From Glandiceps talaboti (taxonomy: Eukaryota > Hemichordata > Enteropneusta > Spengelidae), in NCBI RefSeq assembly GCF_964340395.1, contig NC_135568.1, positions 5,593,079 to 5,657,078 on the forward strand: 64,000 bases of DNA. The letters are read 5' to 3'. The notes under the pieces were generated by a model. The model searched no databases and was not told where the DNA came from. It worked only from the letters and a program-made list of their open reading frames with translations. The translations under genes and the position numbers were made by a program. Shown piece by piece: positions 36,099 to 63,518 of the stretch (position 1 is its first letter; every line of letters begins with the position of its first letter).

Positions 36099-36466
36099 AG
36101 GGGCACAGGCTGAGTTCAGACGGTTTTAACTTTGGTTAGTAATACAAAATACTTTTACATAAAACCATGGCTAAACTAATCAAGTATAGTGTTTACAACG
36201 ATTCATGTAGCCATGACGTGTCACTTTTTACCAACCATCCAACAAATGCGTTGTTCGTGTAATGACAGGGCTTTCCTCAGATTTGTTGATACGTACCAAC
36301 AATTATGTCATCAAGTCTTTCATATATTATATCTAAATACCAGGATTGAGTTATACCAGTATCAAGTAATGAATGAGTGTGCTTCAGTAAGTAGAATACA
36401 ATATGTAACACTTCGTAGGCAACAAAAATTGTGTCCAAAAACTGCCTAAACTCAGCGTGTGCCCCT
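36099..36466. mobile_element. 368-bp TTAA-flanked inverted-repeat element
   Basis: The inverted ends of about 30 bp read AGGGGCACAGGCTGAGTTCA and (reversed) AGGGGCACACGCTGAGTTTA. TTAA is present on both sides (36095-36098 and 36467-36470). TTAA targets are used by Kolobok and piggyBac elements. There is no transposase; the 86-codon frame inside has no recognisable motif. Confidence 0.85.
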
Positions 36467-36470
36467 TTAA

Positions 36471-39400
36471 GTTTGGATCAAACACCAACTCTGTACTTAT
36501 ATATATATGTGAATGAAACAAGCATTTTATTTTATTTAACATCTAAGGTTTTAGTAAATATTGTGAATTCACAAGATATCCTTTCCCTCTAAAGTCCAAA
36601 TAGCTGTAGCTAAAATGATTTTGTTTCATAATTTTGTTCTTAATTTTTTATTGATTTATGTTGCTATTCTCATTGTTAAAAGTATGAATGATCATGCAGT
36701 TGATCCAACCTTATCAGCATACATTGAATTTATGAAGTGTTGACAAACAATTACATGGTTAACTTATTCACACTGTTTATATATGGACATCAAGCCAGTG
36801 TACGCAATAATGCCAGTCACTTGTAGACAAGTAATTTAGCTAATTAGAGGGATTGAACCATGCCTAATTCAGGTTTTGGTGTATATGTCAATTGGCAGAA
36901 TTTAATAATGAAAAATTACAGCTCAGCTCAAACAGTCAAAAAATTCTAACTTACCTCAACTTTCATTTTTTTTGTATTACCTTTACATTATACTTGCACG
37001 TGTTGTTTACCAAAGTTTTGTCAAAATATTTGTCAACAGCATTTATTTTAGCTGTAGTGTTTTGTGCTGAAAAGTACAGTTGTTGACCAAGTCTTATTTG
37101 TAGGAAATTTTGCTCAGATTTTCATTAACGATTCAAGAAAATTAAAAAAAAAACTAGGAAATCTTTCTTATCAGAATTTTGCTGAATCGAAATAATAATG
37201 AACATGACAAAAGTATGTTACAAAAACAAAAACAAAAACAAACAAAAACCTCTGACATAACAATGGGAGACTGTGATAGGGCATTTGTAAAAATTTGAAA
37301 TTAATCTCTTCAATCACAGTTCCTCTCAGTAGAACAAACTACATAGTTGCCTTGTAATGTCATACAAGACTTTATTAATCTTAACTCTACTGCCCCTTTG
37401 TATTTATTTATTTCTCTCTCTACTTTTCAATTCCAACATATAGAACTGTACAACTGCCATTATTACATAAAAAATATTATAAACTTTTGATGTCTGTGTT
37501 TGTCTTTTCTTGTGTTGTATCACTGTTAACACCACTCCAGGAAATGAAGGCATTTTCAGAATAACATCTCTAATTGTCAAAGCATCCCAGCTAGACAATG
37601 TCATTCCAAAAACGATAGTAATAAGTAAAGGGTTGTTAGAGGGCGCAATTTGTGTCTAGCGCTCATGTGGGGGGAGAGAGAGAGCAGCTAACTCGCATGT
37701 TCTACTTTGAGCTCGTTATTTACATATGGGGTTATTTCTGACAAATCAACCAAATGATAATAATGATATCTCGACTGATCAGAAAAAAATACTTGTTTAA
37801 TATCATTTGGAGGATGGGGTGGGGATAATGGTGTGCGTCATGTGCCATGCCGTGTACATTTCATGAAATTATATACCGGCATGATGACAAGCTAAGAGAT
37901 ACATTTATGTACAAAGTTTATAATTAATTTCTATGTATACGTGTGTACGTGCACGTGTGCTTGTGTGTATCTTGTTTACTTTTTCGGTAGGGTTATCGAC
38001 CTCTTTTTCTTTTACCCAAAATTAGGAAACTTCAAATGAACATCATAAAAATATTTTTACTTCTAAGTAAAAAACGTATGTATACTATTTTGATTAAAAG
38101 TAGCATAATTAAGTGTGCAATGTTATGAGCAACTGTAAAATTTGGTTTACACAGCGGTGTCACTGTTACATCATGAAACTTAATTATTAATAAATGGAGT
38201 TTTCCAACATTTCCCGTGCGCTGACGTAGTGATCATCCTAAATATGAAATATACTTCAGGTACAGCAACTAGCTATAATAGAGGCCAATGTGAGACACTT
38301 AAAAATGTATTATATAATTACTCTAATACACGAAACTTACTAGTATGTAGTGTTGTGATTTGAATCTTTCGGTTCCATAAAATCATCCAGACTTTATTTA
38401 TTTTAGACTATAAGATACGTCGTGTATTGTTCAGTCCTATCAGGCTTCTTAACTACTGATAGCGTAGCACGAATGTCTGTATCTCACAGACTATATTTAT
38501 TTATTTACTTATTTCATTTTAACTTTCAACAACAACAAAAAAAGGCCTAACCAGCTAAGCTTATAGCATCGCATCTTGTTCATGACTTTCGTGCCACTAC
38601 GTTTCTGTCAGGGACATCAAAGTTCAAACTTTCGCTTCGCATTCTATTGTCCATGGCATCAACAAATTGTTCATTTCGCTAATGAAACAAATCTCGGGAA
38701 CAGGTTATGATAATTTTTAAACAAAAGTCACATAAAATATTAACTTCAGATCAGGAGTGATTCCCTTTTTAGTTGGGCTAAATTTTAATTTTAAAAATCA
38801 CGTAGGCTTAATTAAAATTCATTTTTTTTCGTATGGTAAATAATGCTATTACATAATCAGCAAGGGAATATTACGGTGTTTTGATTGTGGTTTAATATTA
38901 CCGTGAAACACTGGAAAATAAAAGTACAACTTTTGGTTACACTTCTGATATCGACCTCACACAAACCACGCCTCGCTCAGGCTCGCCCCCCCCCCCCCCC
39001 CCCAGAGGAGGTTACGTGCAGCTGGTTACGTGATAATCTATAAAACACGTAGGTGCCAGGTTTGCCATTGCCAATAAATCCAAATGTATCACGATCACGG
39101 TCACCGTGCGATTAGATCCCGGGTGCTAGACCAGCTAAGCTCTTGCGCCAGACATATAAATATGCAAATGACGCCGTTAACGACACGTAACGATGGACTT
39201 GTTTTCCATTAATCTTTTGTCGCTGGGCTTTGTCGGTAGAAAACAATTCTCGCAGTCATCTGTGACGAGAACTAACTTAGGAAAGTTTGGCGAGATATGC
39301 ATTGTAATGTGTCACCGTGCTCATGTGCCATGCAGACGATCACGTCACACGGACATACTTTCCGCCCAGGCTGGGTTCAAACCGATAAATGAATGAACAC

Positions 39401-39840
39401 TTTGTAATTATTTATTAAACAGCAACGCTATTGATTGGTGGACATAGTGGTCTGATAGCGATTAATATGCATAAGGTGGAAACTGAATACTTTAGATTTT
39501 ACTATAGTTTGAATTTCAATATGTTAAAGTATTCGCATTCCCTGGCCTTCTTATATCAGTGCAGCTAGCAACAGCGTGTACCCGTGAGTACGGGTGTAGG
39601 CCGAGTTATTAGGATGAGGGTAAAGTTCAACTCTTGCTTCAAAGGTTGGGCATGCTTTGTTGCAATATAGGGCTAGGCACGTCACCGGTGTGAATATCTC
39701 AGCTTGCTCATCGACCGGCCGTTTGTAAATTTTAGATCGTAGCTCTACGTCAAGTACGTTGTGTATAGAGTTTCTTGAAGATAACGTCTTGAAAGCGTCT
39801 TGACACCCTTACCCGCAAGTGCTAACACAGCCGTACAGCC
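36471..39840. other. Intergenic region upstream of the desaturase
   Basis: No gene was recognised. It contains a degenerate MITE at 38404-38493, a C-run near 38986-39003 and GC-richer DNA with CpGs from about 39080 to 39900. The latter may be the promoter-proximal part of the desaturase gene. Short ORFs such as the one at 39193 have no family signature. Confidence 0.45.
38404..38493. mobile_element. MITE, TAGACTGTAAG family copy 4 (degenerate)
   Basis: It starts TAGACTATAAGATACGTCGTG, matching the left end of copy 1, and ends ATCTCACAGACTA. The GGGCGCCC core is absent or decayed. Confidence 0.6.
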
Positions 39841-39904
39841 AACTCTTCTGTCTACACGTTCGCTTGTCAGTCGCGGCGTTTTGTAGGACACGATAGACAT
39901 AAGG
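39841..39904 (+). promoter_or_regulatory. Possible 5' non-coding exon of the desaturase gene
   Basis: A CpG-containing stretch (TTCGCTTGTCAGTCGCGGCG) ends at a good donor, CATAAGG|GTAAGAG at 39905. The coding exon begins after an acceptor at 40183, only 9 bp before the ATG, so an upstream non-coding exon must exist. The left boundary is arbitrary. Confidence 0.45.
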
Positions 39905-40192
39905 GTAAGAGTATTTGATTAATATATTTTACCTCTAAAAATAAGCCAAGCAGATCTGAAATTTCAAATCCTTGGCGAAGTAGAACTTGAGTTGAAACAC
40001 ACAACATGTCATTAAGCCAATACGTTTCATTTATAATATAAATCATAGTATGGTCCATTCCAGGGGATTCATTGCTGAAATTAGTGTTGTGTCGTTGGGT
40101 ACGGACACAGCACTACCACGGGGCAAATGTTAGATAACACCATTGAATTCTTGTCGAATTAACATTAGAAATATTTATTACAGACATCAAAA

Positions 40193-54675
<14,483 letters not shown>

Positions 54676-56079
54676 GAAGTCGACATCAACATATTTCCTA
54701 TATTCCCAACAATCAAGAGTACATTGTATGAGGATAACTATCCATTTAAAAAATGTGACGAGTTAAAAAATCTAGATAAATAGTCGAGAAATGGGAATTA
54801 AGGTCGATGAAAAATTTGAAGAAAAATTTCCATTTCATGTGTAATGTCACAATTCCAGATGTAATGGGAATGAAATGGTGGGTTGGGGAGGGGGAGAGGG
54901 ATTTCAGTTTTGATTGGATGTTGAGAGCACATGGGCATTTACATAGTGAAGGTTAGGGTTCTATTCATATAAAAACAAAAGAAGTCAAGAAGTAAACACT
55001 GAGGGTGTTCTCTCATTCTGCAATGTTTTCCCCATTGATTCTGTTTTGCATCCCCAGTATACTACATTCTAGTGATATGATTTGAGGGTAGTCCAGGAGA
55101 CATCCTAGTAAGAAAATACACACGTTAAAATCTGCTGAGATGAACAGTTGCTATTATAAGAGAAAGGAAACCAGTAAAATATATTTTGAAAAATTGTAGT
55201 CATTCTTAGACTTAATAACTCAGCAGCAGCTATTGACATTAATGATATGTGATGTTTAAAGAAAGCCATATACATAGTATAAAAACAAAAGAAAAGGAAT
55301 TTTGTTGTAGAGGGCGCTATCACCTTTCATTTCATTTCAAATATTGCAATGGAAGGCCTACAAATGAAAATGTGACTTAGTGGCACAATAGGACATTAAT
55401 ACAGTAGTTGTAGATAATATTATTAGAGTGACATGAAGTAACTCCTCGCAGCCTATCGGTTTTAAATGTCACCTTCAACAGAAATTATTGATAAAATACA
55501 TTTGCAATCTGAAATAATCTAAAGCAAAAACCTGAAATGAACAAATTTCTTTACGAGATTTGTTGAATATTTGTGATTATTTGAAATAAATATTGTGTAA
55601 TATTGCAGGCATGTGATTGTCTAACAAGCCTTTCATATGTTGGACGTTCATCGTTGATAAAAATCAGCATATTTGACCTGAAATGTGTGAAATTTAAAAT
55701 TTAATGCTTGTGTGGCCGGGCATTATTTGATAAGAGCTTACTTAATAATAAGTGCATTTGTTATTTTCAAAAAGTTCCATGTATGAAATTGACATGTCAC
55801 AACTGAAATTTATCATTGTCGTGTATGTAAATAACCATAATTTGTGATTTTGAATTATTGTAGATTTCCCAGCAGTGCAATTTTTTGTTACCATCCACTC
55901 TTTTTTTTTCGGCGTATGGCCTTGAACCAAATGCTAAATATTCCTGTTTCAATTCCGGTATTGATAAAATGGAGGAGAGAGGTCGAACAAATTTGAATGA
56001 ATCATTGGAATAGACACCAGTGAACTTGAACGTCACTCGATGTTTCCAAAAAAATAAAAATTGATAGTCGGTTAATCAA

Positions 56080-56390
56080 AGCTGCACTAGCTGCAATTGG
56101 ATGTGTTATTTTAAAACTGTTAAGAGATAATGACTTAATTGCAATATCGTACACCCTGCACAGTATTGAATCACATGTTGGTAAATGTATTTGTGTAGCA
56201 GTACACATAGTATGATACAATATGTCTAGTCATTGATTTCGGGTCCGCACCCAAAAATCAGTGCCCCAATAAATGACGATTTCAGTTTGTTACTGTACTA
56301 GTAGATGAAATGAGACCTCTAATTGACAAGCACAATGTCTAAATGTTGATATTTTAACAACTTTCATTAAATGTATGTGCTAGTTTTGTG
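56080..56390 (+). repeat. Dispersed repeat, copy B (pair with 1325-1640)
   Basis: Aligned by eye with 1325-1640 in the same orientation. It also contains GGGTCCGCACCCAAAAATC, whose reverse complement resembles 24905-24932 (GACTTTTGGGTGTGGACCC), so at least one more relic lies elsewhere in the window. Confidence 0.5.
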
Positions 56391-56499
56391 ATAAAAAAAA
56401 TACCTCAGTTACAGTTAGTGCAGGTTTAATATTTACCGAATCTGTACTGGTAACAGTAGAGTGGTTGTGGTAATTATTATTTTAGTATAATGTTTATCG

Positions 56500-56580
56500 T
56501 AGATTGTAAGATACGTTGTGCTGTGCTGCTCCACCCTCACTGATGTGTGAGGGCGCCCCACCATTGCGTACCTTATAGAC
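56500..56580. mobile_element. MITE, TAGACTGTAAG family copy 6
   Basis: It starts TAGATTGTAAGATACGTTGTG, contains GATGTGTGAGGGCGCCCC and ends GCGTACCTTATAGAC. 81 bp, in the same orientation as copy 1. Confidence 0.75.
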
Positions 56581-57544
56581 AAGGTATATCAAAAAACGTG
56601 TTACATTATAAGGAGTTTATTATTGAAATTGCACTGATTGTATTTTAACTTGTTGAATGAAGGGTGCTATAAATGTTTTGAGTATTAAAATTCTGTACAC
56701 TTTTTTGGGGGAAGGGGGTGTTTGAGTAAATGTTCAGAATTATTGTAATAATTAGTTCTTGTGTCATGACCAAGGAATCTAGATATTTACAAGTAACATG
56801 TGACCTGTTCAGGTTGACAGACGAGAACTGCTTATTACTAAGTTGTACTGACCTGAGGAATACATTTCAAGAGTGTAAGATTATGATTTTGAAAACTGTA
56901 CCTTGTACAAGAAACGTTGAAAGGAACTTTGTTATGTGATATAATTTTGTGAAAAAACTAGTTTCAGCATTTTTGTAGCCATGGTTACTTTGAATCCAAG
57001 TTGGTGAAGAATTGTGTGTGACTAACGTAGATTTATTTGCGTAAAGGATAATTTGTTTTCTGTGCCTGTGTAAAGAGTGGAAGAACTGATGTTTCAGACT
57101 CTGAAGGGGATGAGTGATTGTGAAAATTACTAATCTTTGGATGCTAGTGTATAATCTGTTGCTATTCTTGACTTGGCCAATAATTGGTGCTTTACGAGAA
57201 TGGACTCTTTTGTTCGTAGTTAGTCATGAAAATTTCTACACACATAGACAACAATTTGGTTTGAAGTGAATCACAAATTGTCACTGACTTGTCAGCATCA
57301 TCAGGGGTGTACTACAGTGGGCTGTTGTTTGACAGATGTGAAATAAGCTCGAGAGAGAAGCCGCTTGGATCTTGTTATCGACATCCTAGTTGAAATCGTT
57401 CTGTCTTTCGGAGTAGACATATTCATTAGTAGTCAGTGCTTTGATTTCTTAGGATCTGCTTGATATTTTAATCACCCTAATTAATCACTATCTGCTTGAT
57501 TGAAATAGACATATTGCTATCTGAAACAGAGTACTTTTATATAA

Positions 57545-57775
57545 ATAACCTCCAAGCCAATGAAAGATTCATGTTTTCTTGCAAATATGTAAATTTAAGG
57601 AGAACACAGTGGCCAATCAATGGCCTTTATTTTACAGCCAATATTTAAATAAATTTAAAGTGAGCATCTTGGCCAATGGAGGGTCTCTATTTTCCAGTTA
57701 ATATGTCAATTTAAAGTGAACACCCTGTCCAATCAATAGTCTCTATTTTCTAGTTAACATGCAAATCTGGAAAAA
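57545..57775 (+). repeat. ~65-bp degenerate tandem repeat with CCAAT motifs
   Basis: Three to four units contain GCCAATGxA or GTCCAATCAAT, CTCTATTTTCCAG-like, TTAATATGxAAAT and AAAGTGAACA blocks. Confidence 0.65.
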
Positions 57776-59106
57776 AAAGTTGCCAAAACAATAAGTGCTC
57801 GCAAATATGCAACTACGAAAAAAAAATCAGTTTAATATATTTCATGTTTCTGCCATGTGTAGTATCATAATCTTTACATAATATATTATATTTAAGGAAG
57901 CAACCTGCTTGATTTGCATGTATTCTGTTCAAACCAACTGTGGTGTCACGGAAGATAGACACAACTGTGTTGCTATAGTTACATCTATACACTTTGGAAT
58001 CTTCAATATTAACATTTTGGACTTAGATGTTAGGTAAATGCTAGCAATTGTGTTTTAGGTTTTTATGATATTTGGGAGAATTGTAAATTTTACTTACTTT
58101 TACAGTTCTTTGGTCTTAATGTTTGAACATCAGCAAATAGAGATGGGTCAATAATGTCTCGTAATATACTGGTCAAATATCAGCCATTATTTTAATAAGG
58201 TATGCTTTGAGCAAGGCATTAGCAAACCAATATTGTCCAGTAGTGTCAGAAAATTTGGTTATAGCGCCACCAGTGGCAACATTGTGTAATTCTTTCTTTT
58301 CAAATCATAGGTTTCCATAAACAAAATTTCCTCAGTGAAAGTGGTTGATATCAAAGTTATTTTCTCCAAGATTTGTCAAAAGAAATGATGTAATTTGACT
58401 TTAAAATGAGTAATAGCTTAATTTATCTTAAACATACTTTTCAGTTCATGAGATATTGTCATGATTTGTGTTACTCCTGGTTGGAATACATTAAATAGTA
58501 ATGCAAAGCTAGCACAGACTTAGAATTGCAGTGTAGTGTATTACATGATACAGTATTATAATGTTGCACCTTGCTAATTTATTATGTTCACCAGTAGTTA
58601 TTGAATAAAGGTAATTGATGGCATTAATGATCTGTTGTGAAGATTTTTACAGTTGAACCGTAGTAAAGTTTGTGTTTTAGGGGAATCTCACTTAGCCAGT
58701 TGAGTCGGCTCTAATCTTACCTAACATAAACCACCCCCCCCCCCCCCCCCCCCCCAAATATGAACAGTTAAGTGGGGGTGGGGTTAAATTTAGGTCAGGT
58801 AAAAGGGGGGGGGGGGTGTCCGTAGAGTTGACTTATCTTTTGTGTCTGATACAAAATTCCATTTGATTACGTAAGTGTGTTTAGTTTTCTCCATAAGGAG
58901 GGTTTCAGGGTTAAAGTTCAGGGTTACTGCTAAATGATTGGAACAAATGAAGGCCATGCTAATATTGGATGACTTTGGTATGTGATAATATGTCAAGTAC
59001 AAAAATTCAGTGTGAATGGTGTCTCAAATCCAGCTTATTAGTTTTACTACTTTATGTCACCTCAGAGTGAAACTAGTTGTAGTCTGAACATAGTATATGT
59101 GTTATA

Positions 59107-59340
59107 ATAATAATAATGTTGGGTTCTTATATAGCGCTTTTCCCACGCCATATTAGTGTCTGTAAATCCCTAGCCCAGTCTAATTAAACTCTGGAAAACA
59201 AACGACAAGAAACACGGAATTAGAGGTAAATGTGGAAATCAAGCTGTATTCCCATATTTTTTGCCCCTCGCGTAGACACTCCCAGTTGGCTTCCTAATCC
59301 TATCCCCTGCACAGGGTTATCAGTTTTTTTACTATTAGTG
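59107..59340 (+). repeat. Dispersed repeat with (TAA)n and TTATATAGCGCTTTTCC
   Basis: An AATAATAATAATG tract is followed by TTATATAGCGCTTTTCC, a motif I recall from interspersed repeats of many invertebrate genomes, then about 180 bp of non-coding sequence. Possibly the end of a SINE or LINE. Class uncertain. Confidence 0.4.
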
Positions 59341-60801
59341 TAAATCAGTGTTGTAAAATAATTTGAAAGTCGAGACAAGATGTATCAGATAATAACTGAC
59401 TGAAGCAAGACAGTCTTCCCTTTATTACAGTACATGAATGTGATAGTTCAGATGACAAAATAATTACATATAAAATATCACTATCAGAGATGAGAACTGA
59501 CGAAACATTCATGTCGCGAATATTTCCTGGTTGAACGAAGACAAATTTTGCAGATTAATTATACCAGGCTGTGTAAGGTAAATAAACGTTTTGGTATTTA
59601 GTCAAGAATGGCAGTACTAAAATGTAAACACATGTTGTGTGACAGTGTGAGCAGGAAATTAAACCTGCATTGTTTGTTTGAATGTGTACAACCTGACTTG
59701 CACATCATGGTATAATATTTCAGGTATACCGTATGTAGATAAGGGCCGGCAGCCGGCAAAATGAGCCAGCTATCCCACAATGTTTTGCCGACTACAATTT
59801 CAGAATGTCTTTGTTTCAAGAAGCATATTGCCATTGGTGGACAGATTTGTGGCTCTTGTTCTGTTGATTTTTGTGTGATATTTTTTTCATGTGAAGAATT
59901 ACCCATGTTAGTGTACTTCCAAAAACATGTTCACCACCAATTGCTGTGAAACCTTTGGCATAGCTATAACAGTTAGACAAACCAAATTAATGATTCAATA
60001 AGGTATTTTTTGACTGCTCCCTAACAGTACTACTGCCAACAGGATCATAGATAAAATGTACATGTAAACTGTCAATGCCATAGGGATACCTTTATACTCT
60101 TTCAAGGCAAAACTCAACATACACAAAATGAGGTTCATGGATGTATTCAAAATTTAGACAAAATTGTTCTCTCTCACAACTATGTCCCTTTAACTAAATC
60201 TATACAAACGTTTATACATTCAACTATTTACACAACATTTTTCACTAAGTATACAGATTTCAGTCATGGTTGTATTCTCACGAGAACTTTTCTTTGGAGA
60301 GCAGTTCATTGCATACACAGTACCACCATCTTGAATTATCATGTATTGTTTAATTCCATACAAGCCCTTGAATACATTTGCATAATATTTGTGTATCAAG
60401 CATGCCCTCATGTGGCTATTCTGATTGTACTCAGTAAGGTACACTTTATAGGGGTGCACTAACACATCATAATAACGTGATTAAAATTCTCCTCTATTCA
60501 TAAATTTTACATATCATATTGAAGGTGCTCCCAGAAATATAAAATAGTAGTGTCAATATTTCCATTTCTGGATTTGCATATATTTCATACTATTGTGTAA
60601 CTTTCCGACAAGATAATTCTGTGGAGAATACCTAATACTGCGAGTGAAGTCACTAAAAACTAAACTAACAACGTTTCGTTTGAATACAGTGTGTCAATAT
60701 GGATGATAAGAATATACATGTAGCATACTGCATTCACAATGATCTCCGTAAAATCTATTCACAAGTGGGCTCAGAGGCCTGTAACATCTTCTGTAGTCTT
60801 G

Positions 60802-60920
60802 GTTACCCAGACTCCACTGAGTTCTGACTTTCATCACCCTAGTCTCAGCACTCTGGGGAAAAGCTTCGTATGCGATTGTTGGGCAGTGGAAGTCAGAACC
60901 CACAGTGGAGTCTGGGTAAC
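60802..60920. mobile_element. 119-bp MITE with GTTACCCAGACTCCACTG ends
   Basis: The inverted ends are GTTACCCAGACTCCACTG and (CA)CAGTGGAGTCTGGGTAAC, extended inward by GTTCTGACTT / AAGTCAGAAC. It has no coding capacity. The target duplication was not resolved. Confidence 0.8.
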
Positions 60921-61796
60921 AGTGACTACCAAGTTGTTAGTTGGCAATAACGGTGAAAGGAACCTGGTCTAGTTGCTGTTTTGATGTAACATTTTTGGAT
61001 AAAAAGAACATGTCTGGAGCATGATTTTGTACTTTATCAAGTGATCAGAAATCACAACAGGGCTTGGCAACCTTGTTACTTCATTTAGGGAGAACACTTT
61101 TATAACAGTTCTTTTTTTTAAAAGGTTTGTTCTACTAATCTACGAAAAAATATATACTATGCTGCAACTCAAGAAATGCTTGTGAATTACATCTCCTTGA
61201 AGTTTCTTGATACCTGAATTTGAAATTCTTAAAACAAAGAAAAATATTTTCCGATATGTAAACTTTCATAAATATATCTTTTAAGTCTGACACTTTGAAT
61301 ATATAGTACAACTTTCAAATATAGAACAAATGTAATTTCATTCTCCGAGAAACAACAAAATTTTGCAATCACAAATATTTCAGGTTTACAGTCAAAATAA
61401 AAAGTTTGTATAATGCCTGTAGTAATGCTGTCGATAAACAGAAAAATTTAATAACTGCTTATGTTGATGTACCGACAGGAAAAGTAAACACACTGTGGTT
61501 GGTGAAACAAATATGTGATAGGGTTTTAATACTTAAAGGCCCATGTACCAACCCCACATGCTATTTTATCAGTGAGCCATAAGGATTTGTTTAAGACCAA
61601 CTTTTTCTATAGCTACACATGTAGCTCCGCCAGATAATTTTTCTCACTTTAATCTTAATCCTAATCCTAATCCGACTTGGAGCTTTTAACTGCCTCTAAT
61701 CCAGACTTTTAACTGCCGAGCTTGATCACACATTTTATACAGTAGTTTTACTTTTCTGTTTTCTTACATTTTACATTGTTTGCTTTCAATTTGTCC

Positions 61797-63518
61797 TTAA
61801 ACTGCATATAAGGCTTGAAGCAATGCATGTCTTGCTTTTTGACTACTTTCTAGCCTAGGATGGGCTCTTGACAGGAAGGCAATCAATGATCCAACTGATG
61901 ATTTGGGGAAGTACTTCTGGGTTACAACGTGAGCGAGAGTCAGTAATGGACCTGTGATGTCTTGTACAGGTTTAATCTTCTCTTCACTCTTCAGAAGTCC
62001 TAGATGGACAAGCAAACTGTTCACGATATCACTTGGTGCTACGTTTCCACTGGTGTGGGCTTTTGACATAATAGCATCAGCGCAATCGTACACAATATTT
62101 TTATCGTTTTCCTTATCGCTGTCCATCACGCTTGAAACTCGTAGGAATGCCTTGATGACGCTGTCAGCAGAATCAATCTTACCGAGGTCATCAGCTAAGC
62201 GTTTTGCCCGATTCTCACCTAGTTCGCGCAACGTAGTTGCACTTGGTAACTGGTAAAATTTATCCAGTGAACATTCAGCTGCTTGTTCAGCTTGTGGACT
62301 CCTTGGAGTGATGGCTGTACCCTGGATAGACAAAACTGGATCTTGAGATATTTCTCCTTCTGTTTCTTCATCTGCCTCTTCCTCCTCCTCCTCCTCCTCA
62401 TCATCATCATCTTCATCCTCATCCCCTTCGTCATCACTAAGTGACCCCAGACTTTCAATTTTACCGTTGCTTTCCAGTACACCTCTAAGAGACTCAATGC
62501 CCTCATCACCAAAGTAGTTACCATTTAGATCCAATTTCACTAACTGGGTCTTGCCTTCAATGCTCTCTGCAAGTTTCATAGCAGCCTCTATTTTGATTTC
62601 ACCATATGATAAATTCAGCTCTTTCAACTTAGGTACACCAACTTTTAATGCCTCTGCAATAGCCTCTGCCCCCTTTGACCGTACTAAGCAATCACCAAAA
62701 TTAATCATCTCTAACTTGAACATCTTGTGGAAGGCTGTGGCCATAGCTTGTGCCCCTTTCTCGGTAAACGTATTGTCATTCAAGTTCAATATCTTTAGCT
62801 GACTGTTCTCTGCGAATGCGTTGGCTAATGCTGATATCCCAGGGTGATTTATACCATTTTGTGGCATTTCAACACGCTCAAGGGTTCCGATTGCTTTAAA
62901 TGCAGCTGCCAATGCAGTAGCTCCTTCATTTTCTAGACGGTTTCTACCAGCGATGAACACTTTCAGGGACAGCGGCTTTCCTGCTGACAAACTCTTTTTG
63001 TGGCATTCCAAAAGGGCTGCTGACAAAATCTTACCACCTCCTATACCAAGGCCATTATTGTTGAATTTCAGCTCTTGAATGGAGTAACCGGACTCACTTT
63101 GTAGTAACTTCGCACATGCTCTAACTCCATCTGGACCAAAGGCATTATCACTCAAGTCAAGTTCGACTAAATGTGCGCCAGACGTGATAATGGCTCCACA
63201 CATGCCTTCCAACGAGGGTGGAATCTCAGATCGTAATCTACCGGTGAACATATCACTCCATTTCGCTCTTTTAAACCCTGGTTTTCTTTCTAAAGCTTTG
63301 GCGATCTGTAGAGCTGCGGCGACACCGACAGTATTTCCTTCTAAACGTAAACTTTGTAATCCCTCGCATTCGTTGATAGCTTTCACGATCTCATCGGCAT
63401 CTTCCGCTTTGTCAAATTTCAATCCCTTACCGGCGAACGACACTTCGTTAGCTTCTTCGCTGCCTAGCGTTGCTTTTGCCAACAAATCAGCAACATCGAT
63501 TTCACTTCCTCTTGCCAT
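61797..63518 (-). CDS. RANGAP1: Ran GTPase-activating protein 1
   Basis: One uninterrupted exon. I start at the second Met (MARGSEID, 573 aa), because human RanGAP1 also starts MASEDI close to its first helix. The first in-frame Met, at 63566, would add 16 residues. Residues about 50-355 are leucine-rich repeats with hallmark RanGAP blocks: LRLEGNTVGV, KWSDMFTGRLRSEIPPSL, LDLSDNAFGPDG, GIGGGKIL, AGRNRLENEGATALA, MPQNGINHPGI and LNLNDNTFTEKGA. An acidic stretch (about 362-387) follows. The C-terminal domain (about 420-573) carries LGLLKSEEK, the Lys (K510) that is SUMO1-modified in vertebrates to dock RanGAP1 at Nup358. The protein stimulates GTP hydrolysis by Ran in the cytoplasm and so powers nuclear transport. 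Vertebrate RANGAP1 has many introns; none is seen here. Head-to-head with the gene at 63608. Confidence 0.96.
   Translation of the reverse strand: MARGSEIDVADLLAKATLGSEEANEVSFAGKGLKFDKAEDADEIVKAINECEGLQSLRLEGNTVGVAAALQIAKALERKPGFKRAKWSDMFTGRLRSEIPPSLEGMCGAIITSGAHLVELDLSDNAFGPDGVRACAKLLQSESGYSIQELKFNNNGLGIGGGKILSAALLECHKKSLSAGKPLSLKVFIAGRNRLENEGATALAAAFKAIGTLERVEMPQNGINHPGISALANAFAENSQLKILNLNDNTFTEKGAQAMATAFHKMFKLEMINFGDCLVRSKGAEAIAEALKVGVPKLKELNLSYGEIKIEAAMKLAESIEGKTQLVKLDLNGNYFGDEGIESLRGVLESNGKIESLGSLSDDEGDEDEDDDDEEEEEEEEADEETEGEISQDPVLSIQGTAITPRSPQAEQAAECSLDKFYQLPSATTLRELGENRAKRLADDLGKIDSADSVIKAFLRVSSVMDSDKENDKNIVYDCADAIMSKAHTSGNVAPSDIVNSLLVHLGLLKSEEKIKPVQDITGPLLTLAHVVTQKYFPKSSVGSLIAFLSRAHPRLESSQKARHALLQALYAV

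Larger units (their letters stand above)
54676..61796. other. Repeat-rich intergenic region between the desaturase and RanGAP1
   Basis: No gene was recognised. The first part is presumably the desaturase 3' UTR, but the polyA site is not obvious (AATAAA at about 55585 is one candidate). The stretch holds copies of several repeat families listed separately, CTCF-like motifs at 54405, 55305 and 58261, and C- and G-runs near 58733-58814. ORFs are short and lack family signatures. Confidence 0.5.

Noticed and set aside
36189-36449. 86-codon ORF
   Set aside because: It lies wholly inside the TTAA-flanked non-autonomous element and shows no transposase motif.
39675-39695. GTCACCGGTGTGA palindrome upstream of the desaturase, SRE- or T-box-like
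   Set aside because: Only a partial match to sterol-response or T-box sites; one occurrence in GC-richer DNA is not enough.
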